Positions 25,213 through 33,705 of a stretch of DNA of 64,000 bases are shown piece by piece. The position numbers and the translations under genes were made by a program. Source of the DNA: Rhodanobacteraceae bacterium (GTDB lineage Bacteria; Pseudomonadota; Gammaproteobacteria; Xanthomonadales; SZUA-5); NCBI GenBank assembly GCA_016713135.1, contig JADJPR010000023.1:372001-436000 (forward strand). The letters run 5' to 3'. Under the pieces are notes generated by a model that saw only the letters and a program-made list of their open reading frames with translations, ran no database searches and had not been told where the DNA came from. Numbering within the stretch: the stretch's first letter is position 1; each line of letters begins with the position of its first letter.

Positions 25213-25548
25213 TCAATCGTGGCCGGTGTGGGGCCAACGGCCCTTGCGCCGCAGACGCTTGGCCGCCAGCGCGTAGCCACCGTGATCGCCGACCAGGAAA
25301 CGCGCGACGCGACCGATCGTCGTGACGCTTACCGCAGTGCGATCATGGATCTCGCGGTAGGCAATCTCGTCCATCAGGTAGGGCACCACTTTCCAGCGGT
25401 CGGTCAGCGCTTCCAGCTCTGCCGGGGTGGTCAGGTCGCGCAGGAAGGCGCGCATCTCATCCACCGTGCGCAGCGCCAGCAGGCCTTCGCACAGGAAGTC
25501 CAGCGGGGTGATTTCGGTGGCTTCCGGCTGCAGCGCGCGACGCTTCAT
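25213..25548 (-). CDS. TrpR-family repressor (YerC/YecD type), likely his regulator
   Basis: 111 residues from the ATG at 25548; an upstream ATG at 25584 would place the operator inside the gene, so I prefer 25548. The protein is a TrpR/YerC-like helical DNA-binding domain: LCEGLLALRTVDEMRAFLRDL, TPAELEALTDRWKVV and the HTH YREIHDRTAVSVTTIGRVARFL. It heads the his genes on the same strand, 79 bases before hisG. A TrpR-type operator lies directly upstream, which suggests autoregulation and histidine-responsive control of the operon. Ligand is inferred from context only. Confidence 0.8.
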   Translation of the reverse strand: MKRRALQPEATEITPLDFLCEGLLALRTVDEMRAFLRDLTTPAELEALTDRWKVVPYLMDEIAYREIHDRTAVSVTTIGRVARFLVGDHGGYALAAKRLRRKGRWPHTGHD

Positions 25549-25550
25549 CG

Positions 25551-25570
25551 TGTAATAGCGCGTTAGTACA
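25551..25570 (-). promoter_or_regulatory. TrpR-type operator
   Basis: The 20-base near-palindrome TGTAATAGCGCGTTAGTACA has arms TGTAATA and TAGTACA that pair at six of seven positions. It resembles the GTACTAG-type half sites used by TrpR-family repressors. It lies between the promoter boxes at 25580-25609 and the ATG at 25548, so binding would block initiation. Confidence 0.65.
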
Positions 25571-25579
25571 TTGTCGAAA

Positions 25580-25609
25580 AGCATAGACGCCGACTTCGCT
25601 GCAGGTCAA
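25580..25609 (-). promoter_or_regulatory. Promoter of the regulator-his operon
   Basis: On the minus strand TTGACC (25609-25604) and TATGCT (25585-25580) are separated by 18 bases. A start of transcription near 25573 would place the operator around +3 to +23. Spacing and position fit a sigma-70 promoter for the regulator and his genes. Confidence 0.5.
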
Positions 25610-25724
25610 GTCGCGCGTTCGGCATGGCTTTGCGCGCTATCCCGGGCAGTAGCAGCCACGCGGCACCGCCGACGCTACCAGCCCCGCCTCGGGCGGCAAC
25701 CAGTTGCCGCCAGCCACTCCATGG

Positions 25725-26740
25725 CTCTCACCGAACATGCCGCAAGGCATTGATTTAGAAGAGGTAAATTCGGAGGGCAAGAGGGCACGAGGGAAGAGGG
25801 CACGAGGGCACGCAAAGGCGCGCCTTCGCACCGAACCGGCTCTTTCGTGCCCTCGTGCCCTCGTGGCTTCGTGCCCTCCAGCTCGATGCGCGAATAAGCG
25901 CACCGGCAGGGGCGACCGGGACTCTCACCGAACATGCGCCAAGGTGTTGAATTTCATACATTTTCAGCCCGTGCGAAACGACGACCCTGTGATTGAGTAC
26001 GCAAAGGACGCAAAGGACGCAAAGACAGCAAGTGCCGGGGATACCCCAGCGCTGTATCGCGTTTGATTTCCTTTGCGTCCTTTGCGTCCAAAACACAGTC
26101 CGCGATTTTGCGAGAGTCACGGTTCGATGCGCGAATCAGCGCACCGCCAGGGGCGGCCGGGACTCTCACCGAGCATGTCGCAAGGCATTGATTTAGAAAA
26201 GGTAAATTCGGAGGGCAAGAGGGCACACAAAGGCGCTCCTTCGCACCGAACCGGCTCTTGCGTGCCCTCGTGCCCTCGTGGCCTCGTGCCCTCCGGTTCG
26301 ACGCGCGCACAAGCGCACCGCCAGGGGCGACCGGAACTCTCACCGAACATGATTTAAGTTTCTGAAATACAAGACATTTTCCGCAAAGGACGCAAAGTAG
26401 AGCCAAATCCATAGGCGGATGCGGGCGTATGGCGACTCTGCGCAACCTAGGACGCTTTTGCCTTCTTAGCGTCCTTTGCGTCCTTTGCGGACAAGAAACA
26501 GGCACCGGTCCGCGACAGTTCGATGCGCGAATAAGCGCGCCGGCCAGGGGCGACCGGAACTCTCACCGAACATGTCGCAAGGCATTGATTTAGCGATGAA
26601 GAAATCGGAGGGCATGAGGGTACGCAAAGGCGCGCCTTCGCACCTAACCGGCTCTTGGGTGCCCTCGTGCCCTCGTGGCCTCGTGCCCTCCAGTTCGATG
26701 CGCGAATAAGCGCACCGGCAAGGGCGACCGGAACTCTCAC
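25725..26740. repeat. Array of five word-repeat hairpins alternating with REP-like cores
   Basis: Five REP-like cores of about 55 bases (25882-25936, 26123-26177, 26297-26351, 26519-26574, 26694-26740) and a half core (25725-25739) share TTCGATGCGCGAATAAGCGC and ACTCTCACCGAACATG. Between them lie five hairpins whose arms alternate: GAGGGCAC (about 25768-25880), GGACGCAAA (25999-26097), GAGGGCAC (26210-26295), GGACGCAAA (26384-26500), GAGGGCAC (26609-26692). Each word family has its own leader after the core: GCAAGGCATTGATTTAG before GAGGGCAC units. No gene is supported from 25585 to 26859. Confidence 0.85.
25918..26168 (+). repeat. Dispersed repeat, copy 1 (GGACGCAAA hairpin plus cores)
   Basis: Nearly identical to 47196-47466. 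Both run from GGGACTCTCACCGAACATG through the spacer GACAGCAAGTGCCGGGGATA to the next core. Copy 1 has three CGCAAAG words on the left and two TTTGCGTCC words on the right; copy 2 has one more in each arm. Confidence 0.9.
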
Positions 26741-26814
26741 CTGGACGCGGACCGACGCAGGCAGCCGATCTCCGCGCACGGCCGCACCACCCTGTCTTTC
26801 GACCTATGTACGTA

Positions 26815-26832
26815 TGATATCTTGGTGATATC
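26815..26832 (+). promoter_or_regulatory. GATATC palindrome upstream of the SPFH operon
   Basis: ATATC-TTGGT-GATAT (26817-26831), with GATATC on both sides, lies 29 bases before the ATG and overlaps a possible -10 (TATGAT, 26813-26818). It reads as an operator for a dimeric repressor. Which protein binds is unknown; the ribbon-helix-helix protein of the same operon is one candidate. Confidence 0.5.
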
Positions 26833-26859
26833 GTTCTAGCACCAATGGAGGAGAGTGCC

Positions 26860-27729
26860 ATGACCAAGGAAATCCAGAAATCCACCCTGCCCGGCATCCC
26901 GATGCTGCTGCTGCTCATCGCCAGCATGCTGGTCACGGTGTTCCTGATGATCGGCGCGGCCGGCAAGGGTGCAGTGGTGCCGGCGCTGCTGCTGGGCCTG
27001 GCCGGATTCGTCGAGTTCTTCCTGCTGTTCGGCCTGTTCATGGTGCAACCCAACAACGCTGTGGTGCTGCAGCTGTTCGGCCGCTACATCGGCACCACCC
27101 GCGAAGAAGGCCTGCGCTGGGCCAATCCCTTCTACTCCAAGCGTCCGGTCTCGCTGCGCGTGCGCAACTTCGAGTCGAACAAGCTCAAGGTGAATGAACT
27201 GGAAGGCTCGCCGATCGAGATCGCATCGGTGGTGGTCTGGCAGGTGGTCGATTCGGCCGAGGCGCTGTTCCAGGTGGACGACTACGAGAACTTCGTCCAC
27301 GTGCAGTCCGAGTCCGCGCTGCGCCAGATGGCCACCACCTATCCCTACGACCTGCATGACGAGGTCAAGATCGCGCTGCGCAGCCATTCCACCGAGATCT
27401 CCGAGCACCTGCAGAAGGAGATCCAGGAGCGCCTGGCGCAAGCCGGCGTCAAGGTGATCGAGGCGCGCATCAGCCACCTCGCCTACGCGCCGGAGATCGC
27501 CAACGCGATGCTGCGGCGGCAGCAGGCCAACGCGGTGATCTCGGCGCGCACGCGGATCGTCGAAGGCGCGGTCAGCATGGTGGAACTCGCGCTGGCGCAA
27601 CTCAGCGCACGCGGCGTGATCCACCTGGACGAAGAACGCAAGGCAGCGATGGTCAGCAACCTGTTGGTGGTGCTGTGCAGCGACAACGACGCGCAACCCG
27701 TGGTCAACACGGGCTCGCTGTACGGTTGA
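26860..27729 (+). CDS. SPFH/band-7 membrane protein
   Basis: 289 residues from the ATG at 26860, chosen because GGAGGAGAG lies 7 bases upstream of it and would be inside the gene with the earlier ATG at 26845. Two membrane helices (MLLLLIASMLVTVFLMIGAAG and the LLLGLAGFVEFFLLFGLF segment) are followed by a band-7 domain from about residue 55: VQPNNAVVLQLFGRYIGTT, EIASVVVWQVVDSAEALF, VKVIEARISHLAYAPEIANA and the coiled segment after it. Such proteins form oligomeric membrane scaffolds. It is followed after 6 bases by the ribbon-helix-helix gene. Confidence 0.9.
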   Translation: MTKEIQKSTLPGIPMLLLLIASMLVTVFLMIGAAGKGAVVPALLLGLAGFVEFFLLFGLFMVQPNNAVVLQLFGRYIGTTREEGLRWANPFYSKRPVSLRVRNFESNKLKVNELEGSPIEIASVVVWQVVDSAEALFQVDDYENFVHVQSESALRQMATTYPYDLHDEVKIALRSHSTEISEHLQKEIQERLAQAGVKVIEARISHLAYAPEIANAMLRRQQANAVISARTRIVEGAVSMVELALAQLSARGVIHLDEERKAAMVSNLLVVLCSDNDAQPVVNTGSLYG

Positions 27730-27735
27730 GCCGCG

Positions 27736-27945
27736 ATGGCCGAGCGCAAAGCCTATCCGCTCAGGATCAGCGCCGAAGTGCTCGACGCGATGCAGCGCTG
27801 GGCCGACGACGAGTTGCGCAGCCTGAACGCGCAGATCGAATACGTGCTGCGCGATGCCCTGCGTCGCGGTGGCCGACTGAAGGGGCGCGAGCCGATGCCG
27901 GCCGCGCCCCATCCGCAGGACGACGACACTGGATCCGAACGATGA
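27736..27945 (+). CDS. Arc-type ribbon-helix-helix protein
   Basis: 69 residues. KAYPLRISAEVLDAMQRWADD and LRSLNAQIEYVLRDALRR match the Arc/MetJ ribbon-helix-helix fold: one strand, then two helices, as a DNA-binding dimer. The C-terminal 20 residues are a Pro/Asp-rich tail. The gene pairs with the SPFH gene in many proteobacteria and overlaps the next gene as ATGA. I infer that it may bind the GATATC palindrome upstream of the operon. Confidence 0.8.
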   Translation: MAERKAYPLRISAEVLDAMQRWADDELRSLNAQIEYVLRDALRRGGRLKGREPMPAAPHPQDDDTGSER

Positions 27946-29276
27946 GAATTCTCCCTCCTTGCCTCGCCCTCGCCGCCCTGCTCTGCGGCGGACACGCGCA
28001 GGCGCAGGCGACTGCCCCCGGGCCGGACTGCGGCACCCGCGCCGAGGCGGTGCTCGCCGCCCTCGACGGTGGCCAATACGATCAGGCGCGTGTCGATTTC
28101 GATGCACGCATGCTCGCTGGCCTGGGTGCCGACAGCCTGGCCCAGGTGTGGAAATCGCTGCCACTTCAGGCCGGAGAGCGACGCTCACGCGGCGAATTGC
28201 AGACGCGCAGCGAGGGCGGCAGCGCGGTCGCGGTCATCCCGCTGGAGCATGCCAAGGCCTGGCTCGAACTGCAGGTCCATTGCAGTGCGGACGGCAAGGT
28301 CTCCGGGCTCTGGGTGCGTCCCGGGCGCGCACCGTCGCCGAAAGAGACCGCGGCCAGCGCCAGCCCCGACTGGAGCGAGCGTGCCATCGAAATCGACGGT
28401 GGCGGTCCCAAGCTGCCCGGTACGCTGTCCCTGCCGACCCAGACGGTGGTGGCCGGCGTGGTGCTGGTGCATGGCTCGGGTCCGCACGACCGCGACCAGA
28501 CCATCGGCCCCAACCGGGTGTTTCGGGACCTGGCCCACGGGCTGGCGCGCGAGGGGATCGCCGTACTGCGCTACGACAAGCGCACCCTGGTCGCTCCGGC
28601 CGGCTTCGTCAATGCCACGTTCACCACGCGCGAGGAAGTCACCGACGACGCGGTCGCGGCCGTCGAGTTGTTGCGCGCCCAGCCGGAGCTTGCGGATCGT
28701 CGCGTCTATGTGCTCGGCCACAGCCTGGGCGCGCTGCTGGCGCCACGCATCGCCGCGCAGGCCAAAGCCGACGGCATGATCATGCTGGCGGCGCCGGCGC
28801 GGCCCCTGCACGAACTGATCCCGCGCCAGGTGAACTACCTGATCAACCTCGACGGCGCCGTCAGCGACGAGGAAAAGAAGGCTGAAGCGGAGACCTCGGC
28901 AGCCATCGCACAAGTGCGCGCCCTGACGAAGGCCGACGCGAGCAACCCGACGCCGATCCTCGGCCTGCCGGCCGCCTACTGGCTGGACCTGCATGCCTAC
29001 CAGCACTTCGCGCAGGCCCGCGCGCTGGAAAAGCCGATTCTGCTGCTGCAAGGCGAGGCGGACTACCAGGTGACCATGAATGAGGACTTCCAGACCTGGC
29101 AGCACCAGATGCGCGGCGCCAAGCAGTATGTCGGCAAGAGCCATCCCGGCCTCAACCACTTGTTCATGCCGGCCGGCACGCCGCCCGGGCCGGACGACTA
29201 CCAGAAGGCGGGGCATGTGGATGCCGGCGTGATCGAGGACATCGGCAACTGGTTGCGCGATACGGCGCGGCGCTGA
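27942..29276 (+). CDS. Exported alpha/beta hydrolase with N-terminal DUF3887-like domain
   Basis: 444 residues from an ATG overlapping the previous stop. A signal peptide (MRILPPCLALAALLCGGHAQA) is followed by a DUF3887-like region (VLAALDGGQYDQARVDFDAR). From about residue 165 lies a serine hydrolase: oxyanion VVLVHGSGPHDRDQT, nucleophile in VLGHSLGALL, acid in LLQGEADYQVT and His in HPGLNHLFM. It acts in the periplasm or outside the cell on an unknown ester or peptide. It is the third gene of the SPFH operon, which suggests an envelope role. Confidence 0.88.
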   Translation: MRILPPCLALAALLCGGHAQAQATAPGPDCGTRAEAVLAALDGGQYDQARVDFDARMLAGLGADSLAQVWKSLPLQAGERRSRGELQTRSEGGSAVAVIPLEHAKAWLELQVHCSADGKVSGLWVRPGRAPSPKETAASASPDWSERAIEIDGGGPKLPGTLSLPTQTVVAGVVLVHGSGPHDRDQTIGPNRVFRDLAHGLAREGIAVLRYDKRTLVAPAGFVNATFTTREEVTDDAVAAVELLRAQPELADRRVYVLGHSLGALLAPRIAAQAKADGMIMLAAPARPLHELIPRQVNYLINLDGAVSDEEKKAEAETSAAIAQVRALTKADASNPTPILGLPAAYWLDLHAYQHFAQARALEKPILLLQGEADYQVTMNEDFQTWQHQMRGAKQYVGKSHPGLNHLFMPAGTPPGPDDYQKAGHVDAGVIEDIGNWLRDTARR

Positions 29277-29278
29277 GC

Positions 29279-29442
29279 GGGCACGAGGGCACGAGGGCAC
29301 GAGGGCACGCAAGAGCGTTCCAGGACGGACGCAACAAAGGCAAACGGGCGCCTGGGCACGGGGTCCGGGTCGCGACAGCCACCCGACCGCCACTTGGCCC
29401 AGATGATTTTCTGTTTGCACTCTTTGCGTCCTTTGCGGACAA
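29279..29442. repeat. Mixed word tract (GAGGGCAC and TTTGCGTCC)
   Basis: About four GAGGGCAC words (29279-29309) form the left side. The right side has CTTTGCGTCCTTTGCGGA (about 29423-29440), an arm of the other family. The two do not pair, so this looks like a hybrid or a remnant of an array such as that at 25725-26740. Confidence 0.65.
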
Positions 29443-29575
29443 GAACAGCAATCGGGGAACACGCGAAATCCTGACGGGCGAACCAGGGCATCGGCAAAGG
29501 CGGCCGGCGAGCACGGATTCACCCAGCCGCGACAATCAGCGATCCTTCGCCACCCCCTTGTCCTGGTGATTCGCG

Positions 29576-30316
29576 ATGCCCTTCCTGTATGGCCTGCTGC
29601 TTGTCCTGCAGATCGCCTGTGTAGTGCACATGGTGCGCAGCGGCAGGCCCTACTGGTGGGCGTGGATCGTGATCTTCGTGCCGGGCATCGGCGTGGCGGC
29701 CTACCTGATCACCCAGGTGCTGCCGGATTTGCAGAACGATCCGCGCGCGCGCCGCGCCGCGCGGGGCCTGGCCAAGCGTCTGGATCCGGAGAAGGATCTG
29801 CGCCGCCTGCGGACCGAACTCGAGCGCGCCGATACGGTGCAGAACCGCCTGCGCCTGGGCGCCGAATTCCTCGAACTCGGCGCCGCGGACGAGGCCGAGA
29901 CGATCTTCCGCGAAAGCCTGCGCGGGATGCACGCGACCGACCCGGACATCCTGCTCGCGCTGGCCAAGGCGCAGTCGGCCCAGGGCAAGGCGGGTGAGAC
30001 GATCGCGACCCTGGACACGCTCAAGGCGGCCAATCCCGGCTTCAAGTCGCCCGACGGTCACCTGCTCTACGCGCGTTCGCTCGAAGGACTGGAGCGCACG
30101 GCCGAAGCGCTCGCCGAGTACGACGTACTGGAAGACTCCTTCCCCGGCGAGGAAGCGCGTGTGCGCAAGGCGGAACTGCTGCGCGTCCTGGGCCGTGATG
30201 CGGATGCCCGCGTGGTGCTCGAAAAGGTCATCGAGCGCGCGCGCATCGCTCCGGACTTCTACCGCAAGGCGCAACGCGAGTGGGTGGACCGGGCGAAGCA
30301 GATGCTGCGGGGGTGA
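29576..30316 (+). CDS. Membrane-anchored TPR protein
   Basis: 246 residues. Two N-terminal hydrophobic segments (FLYGLLLVLQIACVVHMV and WAWIVIFVPGIGVAAYLIT) anchor the protein. The rest is helical with TPR-like repeats: LRLGAEFLELGAADEAETIF, PDILLALAKAQSAQGKAGE and LLYARSLEGLERTAEALAEYD. It probably scaffolds proteins at the inner membrane. The partner is unknown. It stands alone between two repeat elements. Confidence 0.8.
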   Translation: MPFLYGLLLVLQIACVVHMVRSGRPYWWAWIVIFVPGIGVAAYLITQVLPDLQNDPRARRAARGLAKRLDPEKDLRRLRTELERADTVQNRLRLGAEFLELGAADEAETIFRESLRGMHATDPDILLALAKAQSAQGKAGETIATLDTLKAANPGFKSPDGHLLYARSLEGLERTAEALAEYDVLEDSFPGEEARVRKAELLRVLGRDADARVVLEKVIERARIAPDFYRKAQREWVDRAKQMLRG

Positions 30317-30323
30317 GCCTAGC

Positions 30324-30416
30324 GCGCGTAGCCCGATGTGCGGCGCCAGCCGCTCACCGGGTGCTTGCCGCAAGTACCCGGTGAGCGCGCAGACGCGCGC
30401 ACATCGGGCTACGCGC
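30324..30416. repeat. REP-type long palindrome (GTAGCCCGATG)
   Basis: Perfect 19-bp outer arms (GCGCGTAGCCCGATGTGCG and complement), inner arms GCTCACCGGGT / ACCCGGTGAGC, and a central CTTGC/GCAAG. It lies between two convergent genes, where it can fold in both transcripts and may serve as a bidirectional end. Confidence 0.85.
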
Positions 30417-30425
30417 CCTCCCCCG

Positions 30426-31502
30426 CTACTCGCAACTCCGCCGCAGCGACAGACCTTGCGCGATCTCGCCCCAGTCGAAGGCCGACACCGCCTGATCGTC
30501 GTGCACCGCATAGAACACGCCCGAAGGAAAGGCCGGACTCGCTTGCATGCTCAGGTGGATGCCGTCGGTGTTGCTGGTGTTGCGACCGGAGAAGCTGCCG
30601 AGGTGCTTGAGGCTGACGCGGTCGAAGACCTGGAAACGGTTGCCGTCATCGCGCTGGTCGGTGGCTACCCAGTAGCCGCTGCCGTCGGGGCAGCCCCACA
30701 GCGCGATGCCTTCGGCCTGGCCGTCGAAATGGCTGGGATCGAGGTCGATGCCCAGGTACTGGCCGCCCATGTCGTAGACCCGCAGCGTGCTGCCGGTTTC
30801 GAGGAACTCCTCGGCGATCAGCAGGCGCCCGTGCGGCGGGTCCCCGTAGATCGACTCGACCCAGCGCAGTGCGCCGCTCGCGCTGGTATCGCCGAAACTG
30901 CGGGTGTAGTCGACCGTCACCGCCGCGCCGGCACGCCGCATGCGGTACAGCTTCACGCGCTCGGACAACTGCTCCAGCGGCGGTGGCCTTCCGTCCGCCT
31001 TCTGGTAGCTGTCGGTGACGTAGACGTCGAACTCACCCTCGCCCTTGCGGTCGATCCACAAGCCGTAGGGCACGCGCAACTCGCTGGCGCCGAAGATCGC
31101 GAGCGGCCGGAAATCCGGCAGCGAGAGCACCTGCACGCGATGGTTGTCGCGCTCGACCACCAGCAGCAGGTCCTCGATGACCGCGATGCCATTCGGGCGT
31201 TCGAACTGGCCAGGCGCCGTGCCCGGACCGCCGACCCGGCGCAGGTTCTGGCCGGTGTCGGCATCGAAGACCACCAGGTTGTCGACATCCTTGGCCGACG
31301 CGAACAGCCAGTGGCCACCATCGGGCGCGCGCCAGGTGGCGACCGAATCGATGTTGTCCGCAGGGCTGGGCGTGGTGGTGTAGCGCTCGACCAGGCGCAG
31401 CCCCGCGCTGGTGTCGGCACGCTGCGGGCCGGGGGCGGCGCAGGCCGCGAGCAGGCTCGCGAGCAGGCCGGTGAGCAGGCTTCGAGTGGGGTATCTGGTC
31501 AT
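30426..31502 (-). CDS. Beta-propeller phytase-like lipoprotein
   Basis: 358 residues. A lipoprotein signal with lipobox LLAAC (Cys about residue 21) is followed by a six-bladed propeller: DNIDSVATWRAPDGGHWLFAS, RPNGIAVIEDLLLVVERDN, PYGLWIDRKGEG, EGIALWGCPDGSGYWVATDQ and DGIHLSMQASPAFPSGVFYAVHDDQ. The calcium-coordinating segments of 3-phytases are recognisable, so release of phosphate from phytate or a similar ester is likely. It is anchored in the outer membrane or periplasm. No phosphate regulon site is visible. Confidence 0.75.
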   Translation of the reverse strand: MTRYPTRSLLTGLLASLLAACAAPGPQRADTSAGLRLVERYTTTPSPADNIDSVATWRAPDGGHWLFASAKDVDNLVVFDADTGQNLRRVGGPGTAPGQFERPNGIAVIEDLLLVVERDNHRVQVLSLPDFRPLAIFGASELRVPYGLWIDRKGEGEFDVYVTDSYQKADGRPPPLEQLSERVKLYRMRRAGAAVTVDYTRSFGDTSASGALRWVESIYGDPPHGRLLIAEEFLETGSTLRVYDMGGQYLGIDLDPSHFDGQAEGIALWGCPDGSGYWVATDQRDDGNRFQVFDRVSLKHLGSFSGRNTSNTDGIHLSMQASPAFPSGVFYAVHDDQAVSAFDWGEIAQGLSLRRSCE

Positions 31503-31545
31503 CCGTCGATGCTATCGCCCTCGCCGGTCGATGTGAGCCCCGGGA

Positions 31546-33705
31546 TTACTCAAAACCATTCGCAAAGATCATCGGCGCATCCGGCGCACGCGCGAACACC
31601 AGCAAGGTTGCGCTGTAGCCGGGCACACTGGACAGGGACAGGGTCGTGCCGGCAACCGGCAGCGCGTTGGCCACCTGAGCATAGACGCCTGATGCCAGAC
31701 GCCACGCGCTGTAGCTCTGGACCGACAGGCCTGCCAGGCTGACCTCGATGCTGCGCGCCGACGGGTTGCGATTGAACAGCAGCACGCGCAGCGGGCCACC
31801 CGCCTGGTCGACCGCGTAGGCGCCTACGAGGTCCGGCTGGCTGGACGTGGCGGGTATCGAATCGCCCAGCACGCGGGTGTGGGCGCCGTCGTAGTCGAGG
31901 TACATCCGGAAGGCGTGCTCGCTCAACGTGCCGTCATTCGGTGCAACCCAGCGGGTGGCGTAGTCGACGCCTTCGCGACCGAAGATCGCCAGCAACTCGG
32001 CCTGCGCGATGGCGCCGGTGACGCCGTTGTCCGGCCCCCACTTGTACTCGGTCAACGCCAGCTTGGTGCCCGGACAGTGCGTATCGATGGCGGTGCGCGC
32101 GCGCCGCAGCAGGTTGGGATTCGGATAGGCGGTCTGGCCGATCCACGATTCGCTGGTGTAGCTGGCGTCGTACAGTTCGCGCAGCGAGCGCAAGCGGCGT
32201 GCCTGGACATCAGGCTGCTCGCCGGCGGCGACATCGTTGTCGAGGCCATCGATGCCGGCGCCCTGCGGGTAGTAGTGCAGGTCGAGGTAATCCACCAGGC
32301 GCACGCCGCCGGGACCAGGCTCGGCGCACACCCGCTGCAGGTACCACTCGACGAAAGGCGTGCCGCCATGCGCCGTGCGGTCCGGCCCTTCGAAACAGTT
32401 GCCGAGCGCGGCATCGGCGGCGCTGGTCCAGAAATCGCACCAGCCCCAGGTCACCGGGCCAAAGATCTTCGCACCCGGTTCGACCGCCTTGATCGCCAGC
32501 GCGCGGTCGCGACCGCGGGTCCAGACTTCATCGTAAGTCGGCGCCTGCGGGTGCACATCGCGGTGGGTGGAGTCCCACAGCATCGGCTCGTTGTCGAGCG
32601 AGTAGAACTTCATCCCGCCCTGCGCCGCCGCCCCGTGGCGCGCCCGCAAATGAGTCACCCAGTCCGCGGCATAGGATGGCGGCGCGGCCTTGGAGGTATC
32701 GGCCGGGTTGTTGCCGACGATCTTCCCGCCCTGGCAAAAGGGTCCGTTCGCACACAGGCCGTTGCCGGAATCGGCGCTGCACCAGTTCGGCGGATTCGGC
32801 AGGTAGAAGCGGCATTCGTCCATCGTCTGCGCACCGTACAACTGCTGCGAGAAGCCCCAGGCCTTGAGCCGCGAGTCCTTGGGCACCCAGCCGATGGTCG
32901 GGATGGTGACCAGCGGCTCGCCGCCCTGCGACTTGGTCGCCGCGATGAAGGCATTCGCGCTGGAGCCGTCCGGAAGGTTTTGCCCGCTGCCATCCGGGAT
33001 GTTCTGGTAGAAGTAGTCGTTCGCCGTGTTGTGCACGTCGAACTGCCAGTTGTAGCGCGTGGTGCTGTTGCCGCCCGAGCGGCGCGTGGGATAGCGCAGG
33101 TCGGCGTGCTGCGCATCGGAGCCGAAGTTGACGCCGTAGATGTTCGGATCGATCGGACGCCGGCTGCCGCCGAGGTCGATCGTGACCGTCACCGGGCCCG
33201 GCGGCGGCCCGCCGGCTTCCAGCACCACATCGTCGATGTGGATCGCCGCCTGGTTCGCGCCGCTCTGGTCCTGCAGGATGATCCCGTCGAAGGTGCCCGC
33301 CGGCGCGCCGGCGCCGGTGAACGGCTGCCAGACCTCGCGCCATTGGCCGGCCGCGAGCGCACCGCCGCTGACGATCTGGTTCAGCGGCCGCTCGAAGACC
33401 ACGGTCTGGCCGAGCTGGAATGTCAGCCGCAGGTTCTGCCCGCCGGCACTGCCGCCGTGCACCCACAGGCGCAGCCCGGTGTAGTCGGCGAAAGCGCGCG
33501 CCGCGCCGGGCGAGGCGAAATACAGCCCCTCGAAGCTGTCCGGCTCCATCGAGATCGCGAACTGCCCGGCATGCACCGGATCAGCCGACGCCAGGTTGAC
33601 CGTCGCCCAGCTCCAGTTCTGCCAGCCATTGCCGAGGGCATCGGTGTACACCGTGCTTTGCGCGGCGCCCGCCAGCGGCGCCAGCAGCAACACCCAGCCA
33701 AGCAT
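31546..33705 (-). CDS. Secreted glycoside hydrolase, GH44-like, with IFANGFE tail
   Basis: 719 residues from the ATG at 33705, which opens a signal peptide (MLGWVLLLAPLAGAAQS); the frame extends to 33786 without further sense. After a jelly-roll carbohydrate-binding-like domain (residues about 20-165) the catalytic part follows: IDPNIYGVNFG, RRSGGNSTTRYNWQFD, the acid/base Glu in FYSLDNEPMLWDS and the nucleophile Glu in LALTEYKWG, as in GH44 endoglucanase/xyloglucanases. The C-terminus ends PMIFANGFE, a motif found at the ends of many secreted Lysobacterales proteins. Likely a plant- or biofilm-polysaccharide hydrolase. Confidence 0.8.
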   Translation of the reverse strand: MLGWVLLLAPLAGAAQSTVYTDALGNGWQNWSWATVNLASADPVHAGQFAISMEPDSFEGLYFASPGAARAFADYTGLRLWVHGGSAGGQNLRLTFQLGQTVVFERPLNQIVSGGALAAGQWREVWQPFTGAGAPAGTFDGIILQDQSGANQAAIHIDDVVLEAGGPPPGPVTVTIDLGGSRRPIDPNIYGVNFGSDAQHADLRYPTRRSGGNSTTRYNWQFDVHNTANDYFYQNIPDGSGQNLPDGSSANAFIAATKSQGGEPLVTIPTIGWVPKDSRLKAWGFSQQLYGAQTMDECRFYLPNPPNWCSADSGNGLCANGPFCQGGKIVGNNPADTSKAAPPSYAADWVTHLRARHGAAAQGGMKFYSLDNEPMLWDSTHRDVHPQAPTYDEVWTRGRDRALAIKAVEPGAKIFGPVTWGWCDFWTSAADAALGNCFEGPDRTAHGGTPFVEWYLQRVCAEPGPGGVRLVDYLDLHYYPQGAGIDGLDNDVAAGEQPDVQARRLRSLRELYDASYTSESWIGQTAYPNPNLLRRARTAIDTHCPGTKLALTEYKWGPDNGVTGAIAQAELLAIFGREGVDYATRWVAPNDGTLSEHAFRMYLDYDGAHTRVLGDSIPATSSQPDLVGAYAVDQAGGPLRVLLFNRNPSARSIEVSLAGLSVQSYSAWRLASGVYAQVANALPVAGTTLSLSSVPGYSATLLVFARAPDAPMIFANGFE

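Noticed and set aside
25725..26740. CRISPR array
   Set aside because: The repeated cores are about 55 bases, the intervals vary from about 120 to 190 bases, and the 'spacers' themselves are hairpins of repeated words. No cas gene is present.
25585..26859. Several open frames with repeats such as DAKDAK, LRPLRP or CVLCVL
   Set aside because: They are translations of stop-free repeat words, not genes; no start site or conserved protein.
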